Positions 28,337-36,951 of a DNA stretch of 64,000 nucleotides are shown piece after piece. Origin of the DNA: an uncultured Duodenibacillus sp. (GTDB taxonomy: Bacteria; Pseudomonadota; Gammaproteobacteria; Burkholderiales; Burkholderiaceae_F); NCBI GenBank assembly GCA_944388865.1, contig CALXKM010000028.1, positions 1 to 64,000 of the forward strand, given 5' to 3'. The translations under genes were made by a program, and so were the position numbers. Positions within the stretch are counted from its first letter, which is position 1, and each line of letters starts with the position of its first letter. The notes under the pieces are model-generated. The model ran no database searches. It saw only the letters and a list, made by a program, of their open reading frames with translations, and was not told where the DNA came from.

Positions 28337-28377
28337 TTGAGGCTTCATCAGTGACCAAATGACTGATGAAGCCTCAA
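28337..28377. repeat. Perfect 16-bp hairpin with 9-base loop
   Basis: TTGAGGCTTCATCAGT (28337-28352) pairs perfectly with 28362-28377 around the loop GACCAAATG. There is no T-tract on either side, so it is not a textbook terminator, although it lies downstream of the autotransporter gene. A hairpin of identical geometry occurs at 48054-48094. Confidence 0.75.
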
Positions 28378-28389
28378 CGAACATCTTGT

Positions 28390-28411
28390 GCGGCTGCATT
28401 TCAACAGCCGC
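28390..28411 (-). terminator. Possible terminator of the autotransporter gene
   Basis: GCGGCTG (28390-28396) pairs with CAGCCGC (28405-28411), 21 bases after the minus-strand stop. No T-tract follows, so its role as a terminator is uncertain. Confidence 0.35.
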
Positions 28412-28431
28412 TCTCAATCCTGGTTATTGGA

Positions 28432-30975
28432 TTAGAAGGTCATTCTGAAGCCAGCGCTAAAGAGGTACGGATTGTCGATGTCGCCTCCCGAGGTGCGTTC
28501 GAGTTCGCCGTAGAGGTAAGCGCTCTTGCCCATCATGAACTGCGCGCCGATGCCGTAAGTAACCCAGCCGCCGCCGAGATCTTCGTTCATGTTGGCGGAA
28601 ATGCCGTTTTGAGAAGCTACGCCGTCAGCATCGCCCATCCAGTCATAGGAGTAGGAAAGCATGCCGTAGAACGACCCCTTCTTCTCAGGGAAGTCATAGC
28701 CTGCGCGCACGCCTACGCGCGTCACAAACGACTGGAAGTCGTCCTGATCGATTCGCACGCCGTTTGAAGCCGTGGCATCGTCGCCGCTGATGAAGCCATA
28801 GGTGAATTCAACCTGGGGCTCTACATAGGCGCGATCCTCAACGAAGCGGAATGTGTGGCCCATTTCTGCCGACAGACTGAAGGCGCTTGAGCTGGTGTCA
28901 AGGCCCATGTTGCCCGCGGTGACGTCGTTTTTGAGATAGCCGTAGCGAGCAATCAAGTCAAGGAACGAGCCGCCGTCGGCCATGTAGGTCGCGTAGGCTG
29001 CAAGGCTGTAGCTTTCGCCGTCAGCTGCACCGTTGCTGAAGTCAGCGTCAGAGTCAGTGTAGGAGAATGCACCGCCGGCAATCCAGTGGTCGTTGATGCG
29101 GTAGTCGCCGCCCACTTGAATGGTCGTGTGATCCATTTCGACTTCATTTGAGCCGCCCCATTGCGATTCGCCGCCGTAGACGCGAGCCCATGCGCCGATT
29201 GTGCCCTCAGAGGCGCGGATGTCGCCAAGGCGCTTGGTGAGGTGATTGATTTCATTGCGCCACTGCACGAGGCTCATGGCGTTGACCGAACTGAAATTCG
29301 TGAGCTTGGTGTTGGCGGCCACATTCGTATTCGTAACTTCACCAGCTTCGTTGACGTTCTGAATCACGGCGCCGCGAACATTGCCTTCGGCAACGGTGCG
29401 AATTTGAGCAACGGACTCGCCTTCACCGAGAGAGAGGCTCTGGGCAGCGATCTTTTCAAGATCCGCCGCAGCGTCTGCAGAAAGATCATCGGCCGTGATG
29501 CCTGCATAGTTCATGGCAAGCGTGGTCGGCACATCAGCAGCAGACTCAACGGTTTCGACATGAAGCGTAGGAGTGGTGAACGTGCCGTCTTCGTTGGCAC
29601 TCGTTGCGACATTGACTGTGCCGCCGGTGCCGGTAAGGGTGACGACATTGAGCTTTTGATCAGCAGAGCCCTGCATGTTGACGACGCCGCCGTTTAAATC
29701 CAGGGCGGCAGCATTGACCGTTTTGGCCTCTGCTGAAACATTGATGACGCCGCCATTGACTGAGGCATTGTTGACGAAGCTGTCGCCAGTTACATTCCAC
29801 ACGCCGCCGTCAGCAATTTCCAGCGCAAAGCCAGTGATGAAGCCGTAGTGCTGATCGCGATCATCTTCAAGATCTACGGTTATATGCTCCTGCCACTCAC
29901 CGTTTTCATTTTTGACTGGAAATGATTGGTAGGCACGGCCTGTCCATGAAGAACCTTCCGTGAGATTGACCGTGACGTAGGCATTTATCTTGTCGCCACT
30001 TTGGTAGTCGTCGCCGTCGGGGGACTGGTTTGGCGTTTCGAATACGATGTCGCCGTTTAAAGTTACGATGCCCGTTTTATTTTTATTTATGAGCACGGTC
30101 GAATTGCCGCGAACATCGATTGCGTGGCCGGCATTGACGGTTAAATCACCGTTGATTTCCATGTAGCCATTTGAGAAGGCCGATATTCCAAGACCTCCGT
30201 CAAGGGTATTTGTAATAGTTGTTTTGCCTGCGTTGACGATGATGCTTGAAGTATTCTCAGGAGCAGTTGTTTCCTGTGATCCGTTTTGTACGTGGATGCC
30301 AAAAGAGCCGTTTGTCGTGAGACGAAATTCATCCGCAGTGATGACGATCGAGCTTCCAGGTTTTGTTTTATCTGTTCTCAAAGCAGTAAGCCCAATAGAG
30401 TTCACGCCGCCTGCAGCATTAATATCGATGAGCTTGGTTCCTTCTGAGCCTAAGGTGAGCTTGCCGCCCTCAGAAGCTTGAACACCTCTAACATCAGCAT
30501 TGCCAGTGCTTTCAGCACGAATTACGATGGAAGATCCATCTATAACAGCAGAGGCTTCATTGGTCGTAAAAATGCCATAGCTGTTTTTCACGCTTGCTGC
30601 ATTGATTGCGACAGTGCTGGTGGAATGGCCAACGTTCATTGACGATGTACTTCCTGTCTGGTAGATGCCCGTGCTCTTAACGTCCACTCCATCAAACTTA
30701 AGTGCCGGAGCCGTGATATTGATCGTGTTGCCGGTAAGGGAAACAGTCTTGTCATTTTGGTAGATGGCGATGACCCGGTCGTCTGGTTTTGCTTGTGTTC
30801 CCAGCGAGATTTTGTCAGTTGCCGTCACATTGGTTGCTTCATCGGCAATGGTCGTAGGAGTCTGGCTTGAATCGGTGAATTCAAGGGTTCCGTAGTCTCC
30901 CGCAAGGGCATAGGATGAAAAGGCGGTTAAAACAGCAAAAGCAAGTGCTGACATTTTGAAGGAAGGGTATTGCAT
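28432..30975 (-). CDS. Type V autotransporter with a probably phase-variable promoter
   Basis: 847 residues from ATG 30975, chosen because AGGAG lies 8 bases upstream; 11 further codons upstream lack support. A signal peptide (1-25, ending YALA) is followed by a beta-helical passenger (about 26-560) of repeating NxG/VxI strands. A linker helix precedes the C-terminal beta-barrel (about 580-847), beginning IGAWARVYGGESQWGG and ending in FRMTF, the terminal Phe needed for BAM-dependent insertion. No catalytic motif is seen in the passenger, so an adhesin or other surface role is likely. It is a single-gene unit. Confidence 0.9.
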   Translation of the reverse strand: MQYPSFKMSALAFAVLTAFSSYALAGDYGTLEFTDSSQTPTTIADEATNVTATDKISLGTQAKPDDRVIAIYQNDKTVSLTGNTINITAPALKFDGVDVKSTGIYQTGSTSSMNVGHSTSTVAINAASVKNSYGIFTTNEASAVIDGSSIVIRAESTGNADVRGVQASEGGKLTLGSEGTKLIDINAAGGVNSIGLTALRTDKTKPGSSIVITADEFRLTTNGSFGIHVQNGSQETTAPENTSSIIVNAGKTTITNTLDGGLGISAFSNGYMEINGDLTVNAGHAIDVRGNSTVLINKNKTGIVTLNGDIVFETPNQSPDGDDYQSGDKINAYVTVNLTEGSSWTGRAYQSFPVKNENGEWQEHITVDLEDDRDQHYGFITGFALEIADGGVWNVTGDSFVNNASVNGGVINVSAEAKTVNAAALDLNGGVVNMQGSADQKLNVVTLTGTGGTVNVATSANEDGTFTTPTLHVETVESAADVPTTLAMNYAGITADDLSADAAADLEKIAAQSLSLGEGESVAQIRTVAEGNVRGAVIQNVNEAGEVTNTNVAANTKLTNFSSVNAMSLVQWRNEINHLTKRLGDIRASEGTIGAWARVYGGESQWGGSNEVEMDHTTIQVGGDYRINDHWIAGGAFSYTDSDADFSNGAADGESYSLAAYATYMADGGSFLDLIARYGYLKNDVTAGNMGLDTSSSAFSLSAEMGHTFRFVEDRAYVEPQVEFTYGFISGDDATASNGVRIDQDDFQSFVTRVGVRAGYDFPEKKGSFYGMLSYSYDWMGDADGVASQNGISANMNEDLGGGWVTYGIGAQFMMGKSAYLYGELERTSGGDIDNPYLFSAGFRMTF

Positions 30976-31012
30976 TGAAATTGCTCCTAACTTTGAGGAT
31001 AAAGGCAACCTG

Positions 31013-31042
31013 ACTATACCCCCCCCCGTAGTGTTTTGTCTA
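31013..31042 (-). promoter_or_regulatory. Promoter with a G9 tract in its spacer (probable phase-variation switch)
   Basis: Read on the minus strand, a -35 TAGACA (31037-31042) is followed by an 18-base spacer that ends in nine Gs (31019-31027) and then a -10 TATAGT (31013-31018). The start codon at 30975 lies about 37 bases below the -10. Loss of one G gives the optimal 17-base spacing, and gain gives 19, so slippage should tune or switch transcription, as known for homopolymer-spacer promoters in Neisseria. Confidence 0.75.
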
Positions 31043-31276
31043 CTTTTCTCTCCTTGTAGATGGCTATGTGTGACGCTTTTGGTTTTAAACGATCATAGGG
31101 AGAATGCAATCACGTAAATAGCGCATTGCACGCGACTATAGCCAATCAAAAATTCCTGGACGGCAATGTCTCTTTTGCACTAGAGCGGCATTGAGTTTGG
31201 CCGATGAGAAGTATTAACAGCAGTCAATCACAAGTAAAAGGAGAAACGTCTCTGGGTCTACAAAGTTAAATAACTC

Positions 31277-31296
31277 CGTGAAGTATATACTTCACG
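31277..31296. promoter_or_regulatory. 20-bp perfect palindrome, probable VapBC operator
   Basis: CGTGAAGTATATACTTCACG is perfectly self-complementary and lies 23 bases before the vapB start, adjacent to TATATAT that can serve as -10. Toxin-antitoxin operons of this class are normally autorepressed through such palindromes. Confidence 0.65.
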
Positions 31297-31319
31297 TATA
31301 TATACTCCAGGGGCGGCCA

Positions 31320-31583
31320 ATGATCACAGCAAAAGTTTTCCAGTCCGGCAATTCTCAAGCAATTCGGATTCCAATGCAGTACCGCTTCAAGACAAAAGAG
31401 GTTGTTTTGCAGCGCAATCCGGACGGCTCGTTGCTTGTCAGAGAGAAACCTGCGTCGGACGAAAGCTATAAAAACGTCGTGGTGGAATTGCTCTCGAGAA
31501 AACCGAAAAGCAAGGCCCCATATCCTGACATCAGCGAGTTCTTTACCGGCAGCAAAGATCCGATCCGGAGACTGTTCAAATGA
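31320..31583 (+). CDS. vapB: VapB-type antitoxin (AbrB/SpoVT fold)
   Basis: 87 residues from ATG 31320; an upstream in-frame ATG at 31278 lies inside the operator palindrome and is rejected. The N-terminus (TAKVFQSGNSQAIRIPMQYR) has the swapped-hairpin AbrB fold's KVFxSGNSQAIRIP signature, the DNA-binding and autoregulatory part. The C-terminal tail, with DISEFFTG near the end, is the expected toxin-binding region. It overlaps the toxin gene by 4 bases (ATGA). Confidence 0.9.
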   Translation: MITAKVFQSGNSQAIRIPMQYRFKTKEVVLQRNPDGSLLVREKPASDESYKNVVVELLSRKPKSKAPYPDISEFFTGSKDPIRRLFK

Positions 31584-32020
31584 AGATCCTTTTGGATACG
31601 AATGTCATTGGAGAAATTGCTCGCCCGGACAGTCCTTATCGCGCCAATTTATTGAGTCGCTTCAACAACTTTTCCAATGCTGATTTTTTTATCTCAACGC
31701 TTACTTTGGTTGAGTGCAGGGCGGGACTCGAAGCATTGAAACGCTCCCGAAAAATCAGCAAAGAGGTTAAAGCCGAACTTGTCGAAAGAGTCGAAAAACA
31801 ACTTTCGGTGTTTCAGCTGGTTCCTTTCGACGATTTGGCAGCGCTCAAAACAGTAGAAGTAGAAGCTTGCTCTTTGAAGCAAGGCCGAGAACTTGGTTTT
31901 TTCGATATGTGCCTTGCTGGTCAGGCGATTGCCTTGGGCGCAGTGCTTGTCAGCCACGACAAAAAGGCCTATGAAGGCCTGCTTGTTCCCGGATTTGTTT
32001 GGGAAGATTGGTTCGTTTAA
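31580..32020 (+). CDS. vapC: VapC-type PIN-domain toxin
   Basis: 146 residues. The PIN-domain acidic residues are in place: D6 in LLDTN, E45 in LVECRAG, D109 in FFDMCLAGQA and D127 in VSHDKKAY. VapC toxins are ribonucleases, usually cutting initiator tRNA or the ribosomal sarcin-ricin loop. The gene is translationally coupled to vapB. Only 49 bases separate it from the first DUF262 gene, on the same strand, so co-transcription with that pair is possible. Confidence 0.9.
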   Translation: MKILLDTNVIGEIARPDSPYRANLLSRFNNFSNADFFISTLTLVECRAGLEALKRSRKISKEVKAELVERVEKQLSVFQLVPFDDLAALKTVEVEACSLKQGRELGFFDMCLAGQAIALGAVLVSHDKKAYEGLLVPGFVWEDWFV

Positions 32021-32069
32021 CTCTAAAACTCTTCTCGGAGCTTTCCCCAAGCTCTGCACCCGAAGCAAT

Positions 32070-33950
32070 ATGTCTAAAGAAGTTGAAAGCGGCAGCATCA
32101 AACGCAGAGTTCTTCAATGGCTCAAAGAGCCCGGAAATCTGTGCATTGCTCAATATCAGAGAGCCTATTGCTGGCCGGAGAGCTTTATCACGAATTTCGT
32201 CAAAACCATTTTGGCGGCAATTGATCCGAAGAACACCGATGGCGGTCCTGCAGATCTTGGGGCGGTGGTGCTTGAGGTTTATGAGGCAAAGGATGGTGCG
32301 CCGATTGAATGCATCGCCGACGGCCAGCAGCGCATCTTGACTTTTGCTCTTTTGGCTGTTGCCGTGCTGGGCAAGGGTGCATTTCCAGACGGTGAGTCCA
32401 GTGACTGCAGATCCAGGATCAGATCCTTGTTGGGGGCGTCGTCTCGGCCTTCAGTCGGACAGTGCTCTGCTCAGTGCGGTGGCGTTTGCTCAGAGTGTGG
32501 TTCGTCTTTCTGCGACCTGGAAACGCTTGTGCGTGCTGATGAGGCCTATAGGATCATCAGAAAAGTTCTAGACCGTGAACTCTTGGATCCGGGGGTGATT
32601 CGCAAAAATCTTAAGCTGGTTACTTGCGGCATCGACAAAATTGAGGTCAATGCCGAGCATGCGCAAGCCGATCGCAGCATCGTGCGCTTGTTTGAGGCCA
32701 TCAATACGACAGCCAAGCCTCTCAACGGCGGACAGATTCTCAAAGCTCGGCACTACGGGGCAATTGCAGAACCGGAAGTGCTCAAAAAGCTCGAATCCTG
32801 GTGGCTTGATGAGAAAGATGAATCTCCCTCGGACAAGAGGCGAGACGCTTTGGCGTTTTCGGCAGCAAGAGTACCCTGTACCAAGGATGAATTCGTCGAT
32901 GCGCCGAATCAAGAAGCCTGGTATGCCCCAGGTCAGGGCTTCGTGCAAAGCGTGCAGGGGATTTTGCTTGGTCAGGACAATTGGTGGTCTGAGCTCAACC
33001 TTCAGGGCGGAGAGCGCATGGATCCGTTTGATCGGATGCAAGGAACCCAACAGAATCAACCGGAAGGTTCAGTAGACGATCAGAGCGATGTTGTGAAAAC
33101 GCTTGAGCACTATGGCTGGAGAGCCGATGACCCTCTTGTTTTTGCAAAGGGCTGGGGCTTTTTTGCCATGCTCAATCGGCTCAATGACTTGTTTGCCGAT
33201 CTTTTGCGCGGTCTGCATACAACGGAAGATCAAATATCAAGTCGGCTCGATGACGATGTCGATCTGGACCTTGCTGAAACCAACAGAGTGACTCAGGCCT
33301 TCTGCCGAGGTTTGCTTGATGCCATCCGGACAATGCATCAGGTGCAAAAGCGCATTGAAAGGTTCAAGCAACAAGCTGCTGACTCACAAGATATGTCGGT
33401 CTACAAAGCCAAAGTGATCGATGCAATTTCCCGAGGCAAAACAAATTTAGATGGTGAATATATCGACCGAACGCTTGATCAAATGGAAAAAATCGAATAT
33501 TGGCTTGGCTTAAATGATGGTCAGCAAAGGGCAATGAATTCATCCGGATGCATGCTCGTCGTTGTTTTCAGCATTCTTCTTTGTTGGGCCGACCGATTTG
33601 AAGACAAAGCGCTAGGAAAGGGGCCCGGCGTGCGTTCAAGCGATGCTGATCAGGTTGAGCATTTGGATGATACGCTTCGTCAGCTTGCCCTGTGGCTCTT
33701 TCTTGCCGCGCGTTTTGATTGTTGCTGTCGATACTCATCGGTTTTGGGGAGACTTCATGCTGTCCAGGCCGTTGGCGCTGCGCATTTCTCGCACGATCTC
33801 GACAATGCCTGGTGGCGTTTTATGAAGCTCGTTCGTCAAGACTACGGCGTCAAATACTTTTTCATAGGACTTCGCGAGTTTTTCAACGAATACGAAGGTG
33901 ACGAAGCTCCGAAAGCTCTCAATTCGTTGATCGCTTCTTATCTGGATTGA
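32070..33950 (+). CDS. DUF262-family protein with a cysteine-rich insert (first of a tandem pair)
   Basis: 626 residues from ATG 32070 (a longer frame reaching back into vapC is rejected). DUF262 signatures are QYQRAYCW (28-35) and the invariant DGQQR (84-88), a ParB/Srx-like fold that in GmrS and related proteins binds or hydrolyses nucleotides. An insertion at about 130-150 carries five Cys (132, 136, 140, 143, 148), which looks like a metal-binding knuckle and is not usual for the family. The rest is helical. DUF1524, the HNH partner domain of GmrSD, is not recognisable in this protein. The next gene begins 3 bases after its stop. Confidence 0.8.
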   Translation: MSKEVESGSIKRRVLQWLKEPGNLCIAQYQRAYCWPESFITNFVKTILAAIDPKNTDGGPADLGAVVLEVYEAKDGAPIECIADGQQRILTFALLAVAVLGKGAFPDGESSDCRSRIRSLLGASSRPSVGQCSAQCGGVCSECGSSFCDLETLVRADEAYRIIRKVLDRELLDPGVIRKNLKLVTCGIDKIEVNAEHAQADRSIVRLFEAINTTAKPLNGGQILKARHYGAIAEPEVLKKLESWWLDEKDESPSDKRRDALAFSAARVPCTKDEFVDAPNQEAWYAPGQGFVQSVQGILLGQDNWWSELNLQGGERMDPFDRMQGTQQNQPEGSVDDQSDVVKTLEHYGWRADDPLVFAKGWGFFAMLNRLNDLFADLLRGLHTTEDQISSRLDDDVDLDLAETNRVTQAFCRGLLDAIRTMHQVQKRIERFKQQAADSQDMSVYKAKVIDAISRGKTNLDGEYIDRTLDQMEKIEYWLGLNDGQQRAMNSSGCMLVVVFSILLCWADRFEDKALGKGPGVRSSDADQVEHLDDTLRQLALWLFLAARFDCCCRYSSVLGRLHAVQAVGAAHFSHDLDNAWWRFMKLVRQDYGVKYFFIGLREFFNEYEGDEAPKALNSLIASYLD

Positions 33951-33953
33951 ATC

Positions 33954-35921
33954 ATGGCGATGAAGTTCGAAGTTGAGCATTTCAATTGCTCCTATGCCGA
34001 TTTGCCGCAGACATTGTCCAAAGCACTGTCTTATCCATCGGCCTGGCATTTGCAGATTCCTCTGTGGCAGCGAAAATATGATTGGGGCCGTGAGCAGTTC
34101 GAAACATTTGTTAAGGACCTCAATGCCGCATCAAAGCAAATGCCGCTGCGACTGGGCACTCTGGTTTTGGCTTGCACGAAGTCCAATCGTGAAGCTGTTT
34201 GGGTCGTGGACGGCCAGCAGCGGCTTAGAACCGTCAACAACCTGTACATTAAATTGAGGAAACTGACCGGTGATGACGAAGCGCCGAGCTCTGTCGACAA
34301 GGCCTCCGGTGCAGCAAACCAAGAGCATTCCCCAATAAGCAAGCTTGACATTAAAGACGGTCAGGGGAACTCCTTGGACGATGAAGCCCATTGTTTTCAT
34401 GACGCAAGACAGAAAGCTGAGTTTGATTGTGCGTTCAGTCAACATGAAAAGGCGCTCAAGCTTCACGTTTTGAACAACATTAAGTTCCACGTCGTGCTGG
34501 TGGTGCTCGCAAGCGAAGCTTGCGGCTCAGAGATATCGCTCAAGGACTTCAACCGTCTTTTGCCGCCATACTTCGAGCGCCTCAATCGTCAGGCTAAGCC
34601 CTTGAATCCAGAAGAAGTCTTCAAGGCCAAATTAATTTTCAAGTGCAGGCAAGCCTTGCGCTTTGATGTTGCAGACAAGGTTGAGCAATGCTGGAACCGT
34701 GCCAAGCGCCTGATTCTTGAGCCGATGATTCGTGATGATGATTTGGAAAAGAGCTTTGATCGGATTGAGGGGTCGATTTGGGATCGGATTGCCGCAAGCA
34801 AGCCCTTGATGCCATGTCCGCTGCGCGACGAAAAATCTCGACGCGAGGCATTCTGCAGGCTGCTTTTGTTGGCCAAGGCATTTGCAGACAGTGATGGTGA
34901 AAATGACGGGTTGAAAAGCGATAGGGATGCGCTGCTTGATGCAAATAAGCCCGCTAAAGTTTGGCAAGCGCTCTACGAAAAATTTGACAAATCGGATCAC
35001 AGCGAAATAGAGAATTTCTTAAATCGCTTTGATCGAATGCTTGGCCTTTTTGAGAAGCATCGTCAGTATCTTCTGGTGACGAGATCGCATCTTGTCGACA
35101 GAAATCTGCAGATTAAAGTTTTTCAGGATCGAAACTGGCAGTTCAACATGCTGCAGCTTTGCTGCTTGCTCAATGCTTCGCTTGGCGGACACTGGTTCTC
35201 AAACGATTATCTGCTGACGCTTCTCCGAGCTCTTGACCGCTGCGAAATAGAAGATCTGAATCTGACTGCGCACAAAGCCGTCAAGGCCGTTGAAAAAGAG
35301 CTATTTTTGAGCCTTGCTGACGACAACGGAAAGGCAGGCGAAAACAAAGAGCCCTTGGCGAAAAATTCCAACGATCGCGAAATGCTGGCAGCTCGCGAAT
35401 GGCTGCTTTGGCAGGCGTATTTTGCCGATATTAAGAAGAATGGAAAGGAGGAAGAGAAAGAGAAGCTCTTAGGCATCTATCTCGAAGTTGTTGATGGAGC
35501 CTTGCTGGCTGCTAAGTTGAAAAAAACAAACGCACAGTTTTCCTTCAAAAAGCCCCAACCGCTGCTCCCGAGCTCGACTGGCGCTGCCGAAATCGAGCAT
35601 TGGGTTGCCATGCGGCGTAAGGACACAGACAAGGGGGACGTTATGGACAAAGATCTGGATCGATCAGCCAATTACGCATTTATCGCCAATGGGCTCAACC
35701 AAAGTTGGAGAGATCTTACGGTTGAAGAAAAAGCTGTCCGCATAACAGAGAATTGCTGGCCAAATCTGCAATTTTTTGCCATGCTCACGCAGCCTCGGCA
35801 GGAGGTATCCAACGAAAATCGTTATGTGCGAGAGACTTTAAACGCATACTTTGACAAGCTTGATCGCTTTTGGGAAGAAGCTCGCAACAGAATTTTGAAG
35901 AAACTTGGTGAGGATAATTGA
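33954..35921 (+). CDS. DUF262-family protein (second of a tandem pair)
   Basis: 655 residues. DUF262 signatures are PLWQRKYDW (36-44) and DGQQRL (86-91), followed by a helical body of the size seen in type IV restriction and similar defence proteins. A C-terminal half with WFSNDYLL and a conserved-looking MRRKDTDKGDVMDKD could hold an effector domain, but no clear HNH or nuclease motif is visible. The 3-base gap to the first DUF262 gene shows co-expression. Function as a paired defence unit is inferred from the family and context. Confidence 0.8.
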   Translation: MAMKFEVEHFNCSYADLPQTLSKALSYPSAWHLQIPLWQRKYDWGREQFETFVKDLNAASKQMPLRLGTLVLACTKSNREAVWVVDGQQRLRTVNNLYIKLRKLTGDDEAPSSVDKASGAANQEHSPISKLDIKDGQGNSLDDEAHCFHDARQKAEFDCAFSQHEKALKLHVLNNIKFHVVLVVLASEACGSEISLKDFNRLLPPYFERLNRQAKPLNPEEVFKAKLIFKCRQALRFDVADKVEQCWNRAKRLILEPMIRDDDLEKSFDRIEGSIWDRIAASKPLMPCPLRDEKSRREAFCRLLLLAKAFADSDGENDGLKSDRDALLDANKPAKVWQALYEKFDKSDHSEIENFLNRFDRMLGLFEKHRQYLLVTRSHLVDRNLQIKVFQDRNWQFNMLQLCCLLNASLGGHWFSNDYLLTLLRALDRCEIEDLNLTAHKAVKAVEKELFLSLADDNGKAGENKEPLAKNSNDREMLAAREWLLWQAYFADIKKNGKEEEKEKLLGIYLEVVDGALLAAKLKKTNAQFSFKKPQPLLPSSTGAAEIEHWVAMRRKDTDKGDVMDKDLDRSANYAFIANGLNQSWRDLTVEEKAVRITENCWPNLQFFAMLTQPRQEVSNENRYVRETLNAYFDKLDRFWEEARNRILKKLGEDN

Positions 35922-36186
35922 CTTTGCGGCAGGATCGTGCTGAAAAAGCGACGACGGAAGAGTTGCCGATTGAAGTTTCGAGGCCAAGAGCGGCACGCAA
36001 ACGGGCAAAAATCCCCCCAATACGACTGTACCTTTGAATTGCTGTCTGCGCATCGCGCAGGATTGTTCTGACGCCTGCAAAAAAGCCAAAGCAGCGACTT
36101 TTTTTCATCTAAGGAGCAAGGGGAGGGTCAAGCTACGTCATACAAAGCGATGCACGAGCAGTTCAATTGATCGATGCCGCCTGTTG

Positions 36187-36702
36187 TCAGCTGGCCGCAA
36201 CAGCAGAACCTTTTTCAAGAATAGCATCGTAGATTGCCTTATCGACCGGCAAAAAACAGCAGAAAATCACTTCGCCGTCAAACGAATGGTTCTCTACGGC
36301 ACTTATGGCCGTTTGTGCCGCAAGAACATGCGGAATGCAGAAAGCGCCGACGCCGATGCACGGAAAGGCAATCGACTTGAGGCCTCTTTCCTGCGCGATA
36401 TCCAGTGCCGATTGATAGCAGCTTTTGAGAACCTCGACTTCGTTTGCCGTTCCTCCTCTCCAGTGCGGTGCAACGGTATGAATGATGATGCTGCAGGGCA
36501 GCCGGTATGGTTTAGTGACTACGCACGAACCGGGAAAACAAGGTGCAAGATCCCAGCACTCTTCGAGCAGCTCAGGGCCTGCCGCACGGTGAATGGCGCG
36601 GTCAACGCCGCTGCCTCCCGTAAGAGAGGTCTTTGCAGAATTGACGATGGCGTCGACCGTCAGCGTTGTGATATCTGCCTCTATGACGGTAATTTTCTTC
36701 AT
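36187..36702 (-). CDS. Macro-domain ADP-ribose / O-acetyl-ADP-ribose hydrolase
   Basis: 171 residues, a single macro domain of MacroD/YmdB type. D10 (EADITTL), N21 (IVNSAK) and the GGSGVDRAIHRAAG loop (29-42) form the ADP-ribose site, and a later GVGAF loop closes it. The family removes mono-ADP-ribose from proteins or nucleic acids, or deacetylates O-acetyl-ADP-ribose. It stands alone on the minus strand between two plus-strand operons. In a defence region a protective role against ADP-ribosylating toxins is plausible but unproven. Confidence 0.88.
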   Translation of the reverse strand: MKKITVIEADITTLTVDAIVNSAKTSLTGGSGVDRAIHRAAGPELLEECWDLAPCFPGSCVVTKPYRLPCSIIIHTVAPHWRGGTANEVEVLKSCYQSALDIAQERGLKSIAFPCIGVGAFCIPHVLAAQTAISAVENHSFDGEVIFCCFLPVDKAIYDAILEKGSAVAAS

Positions 36703-36951
36703 GGTTCTTAGGGTGATTAAGGCTTTGAAGCTGATCTTGCGAAGGCCGACGGTTTTTAAGCAGCATCAGGAATCAAACGCAAAATTGATCAGTCGTTGTT
36801 GATGAAACAACGGGAAGCTCGGCATTAAGTTTGTTGATAAGGAGATAGACTTGCCCGGGCTTCCCATGGCGTCATCCTAGAACGTCATGCGTCAATTTGT
36901 GACGCAGAGGACGCTACCATATGCGCGTTGCTCAACTTTTGACTGTTCATC

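Noticed and set aside
36034..36711. A 225-codon plus-strand frame
   Set aside because: It is antisense to the macro-domain gene, which has all family motifs.
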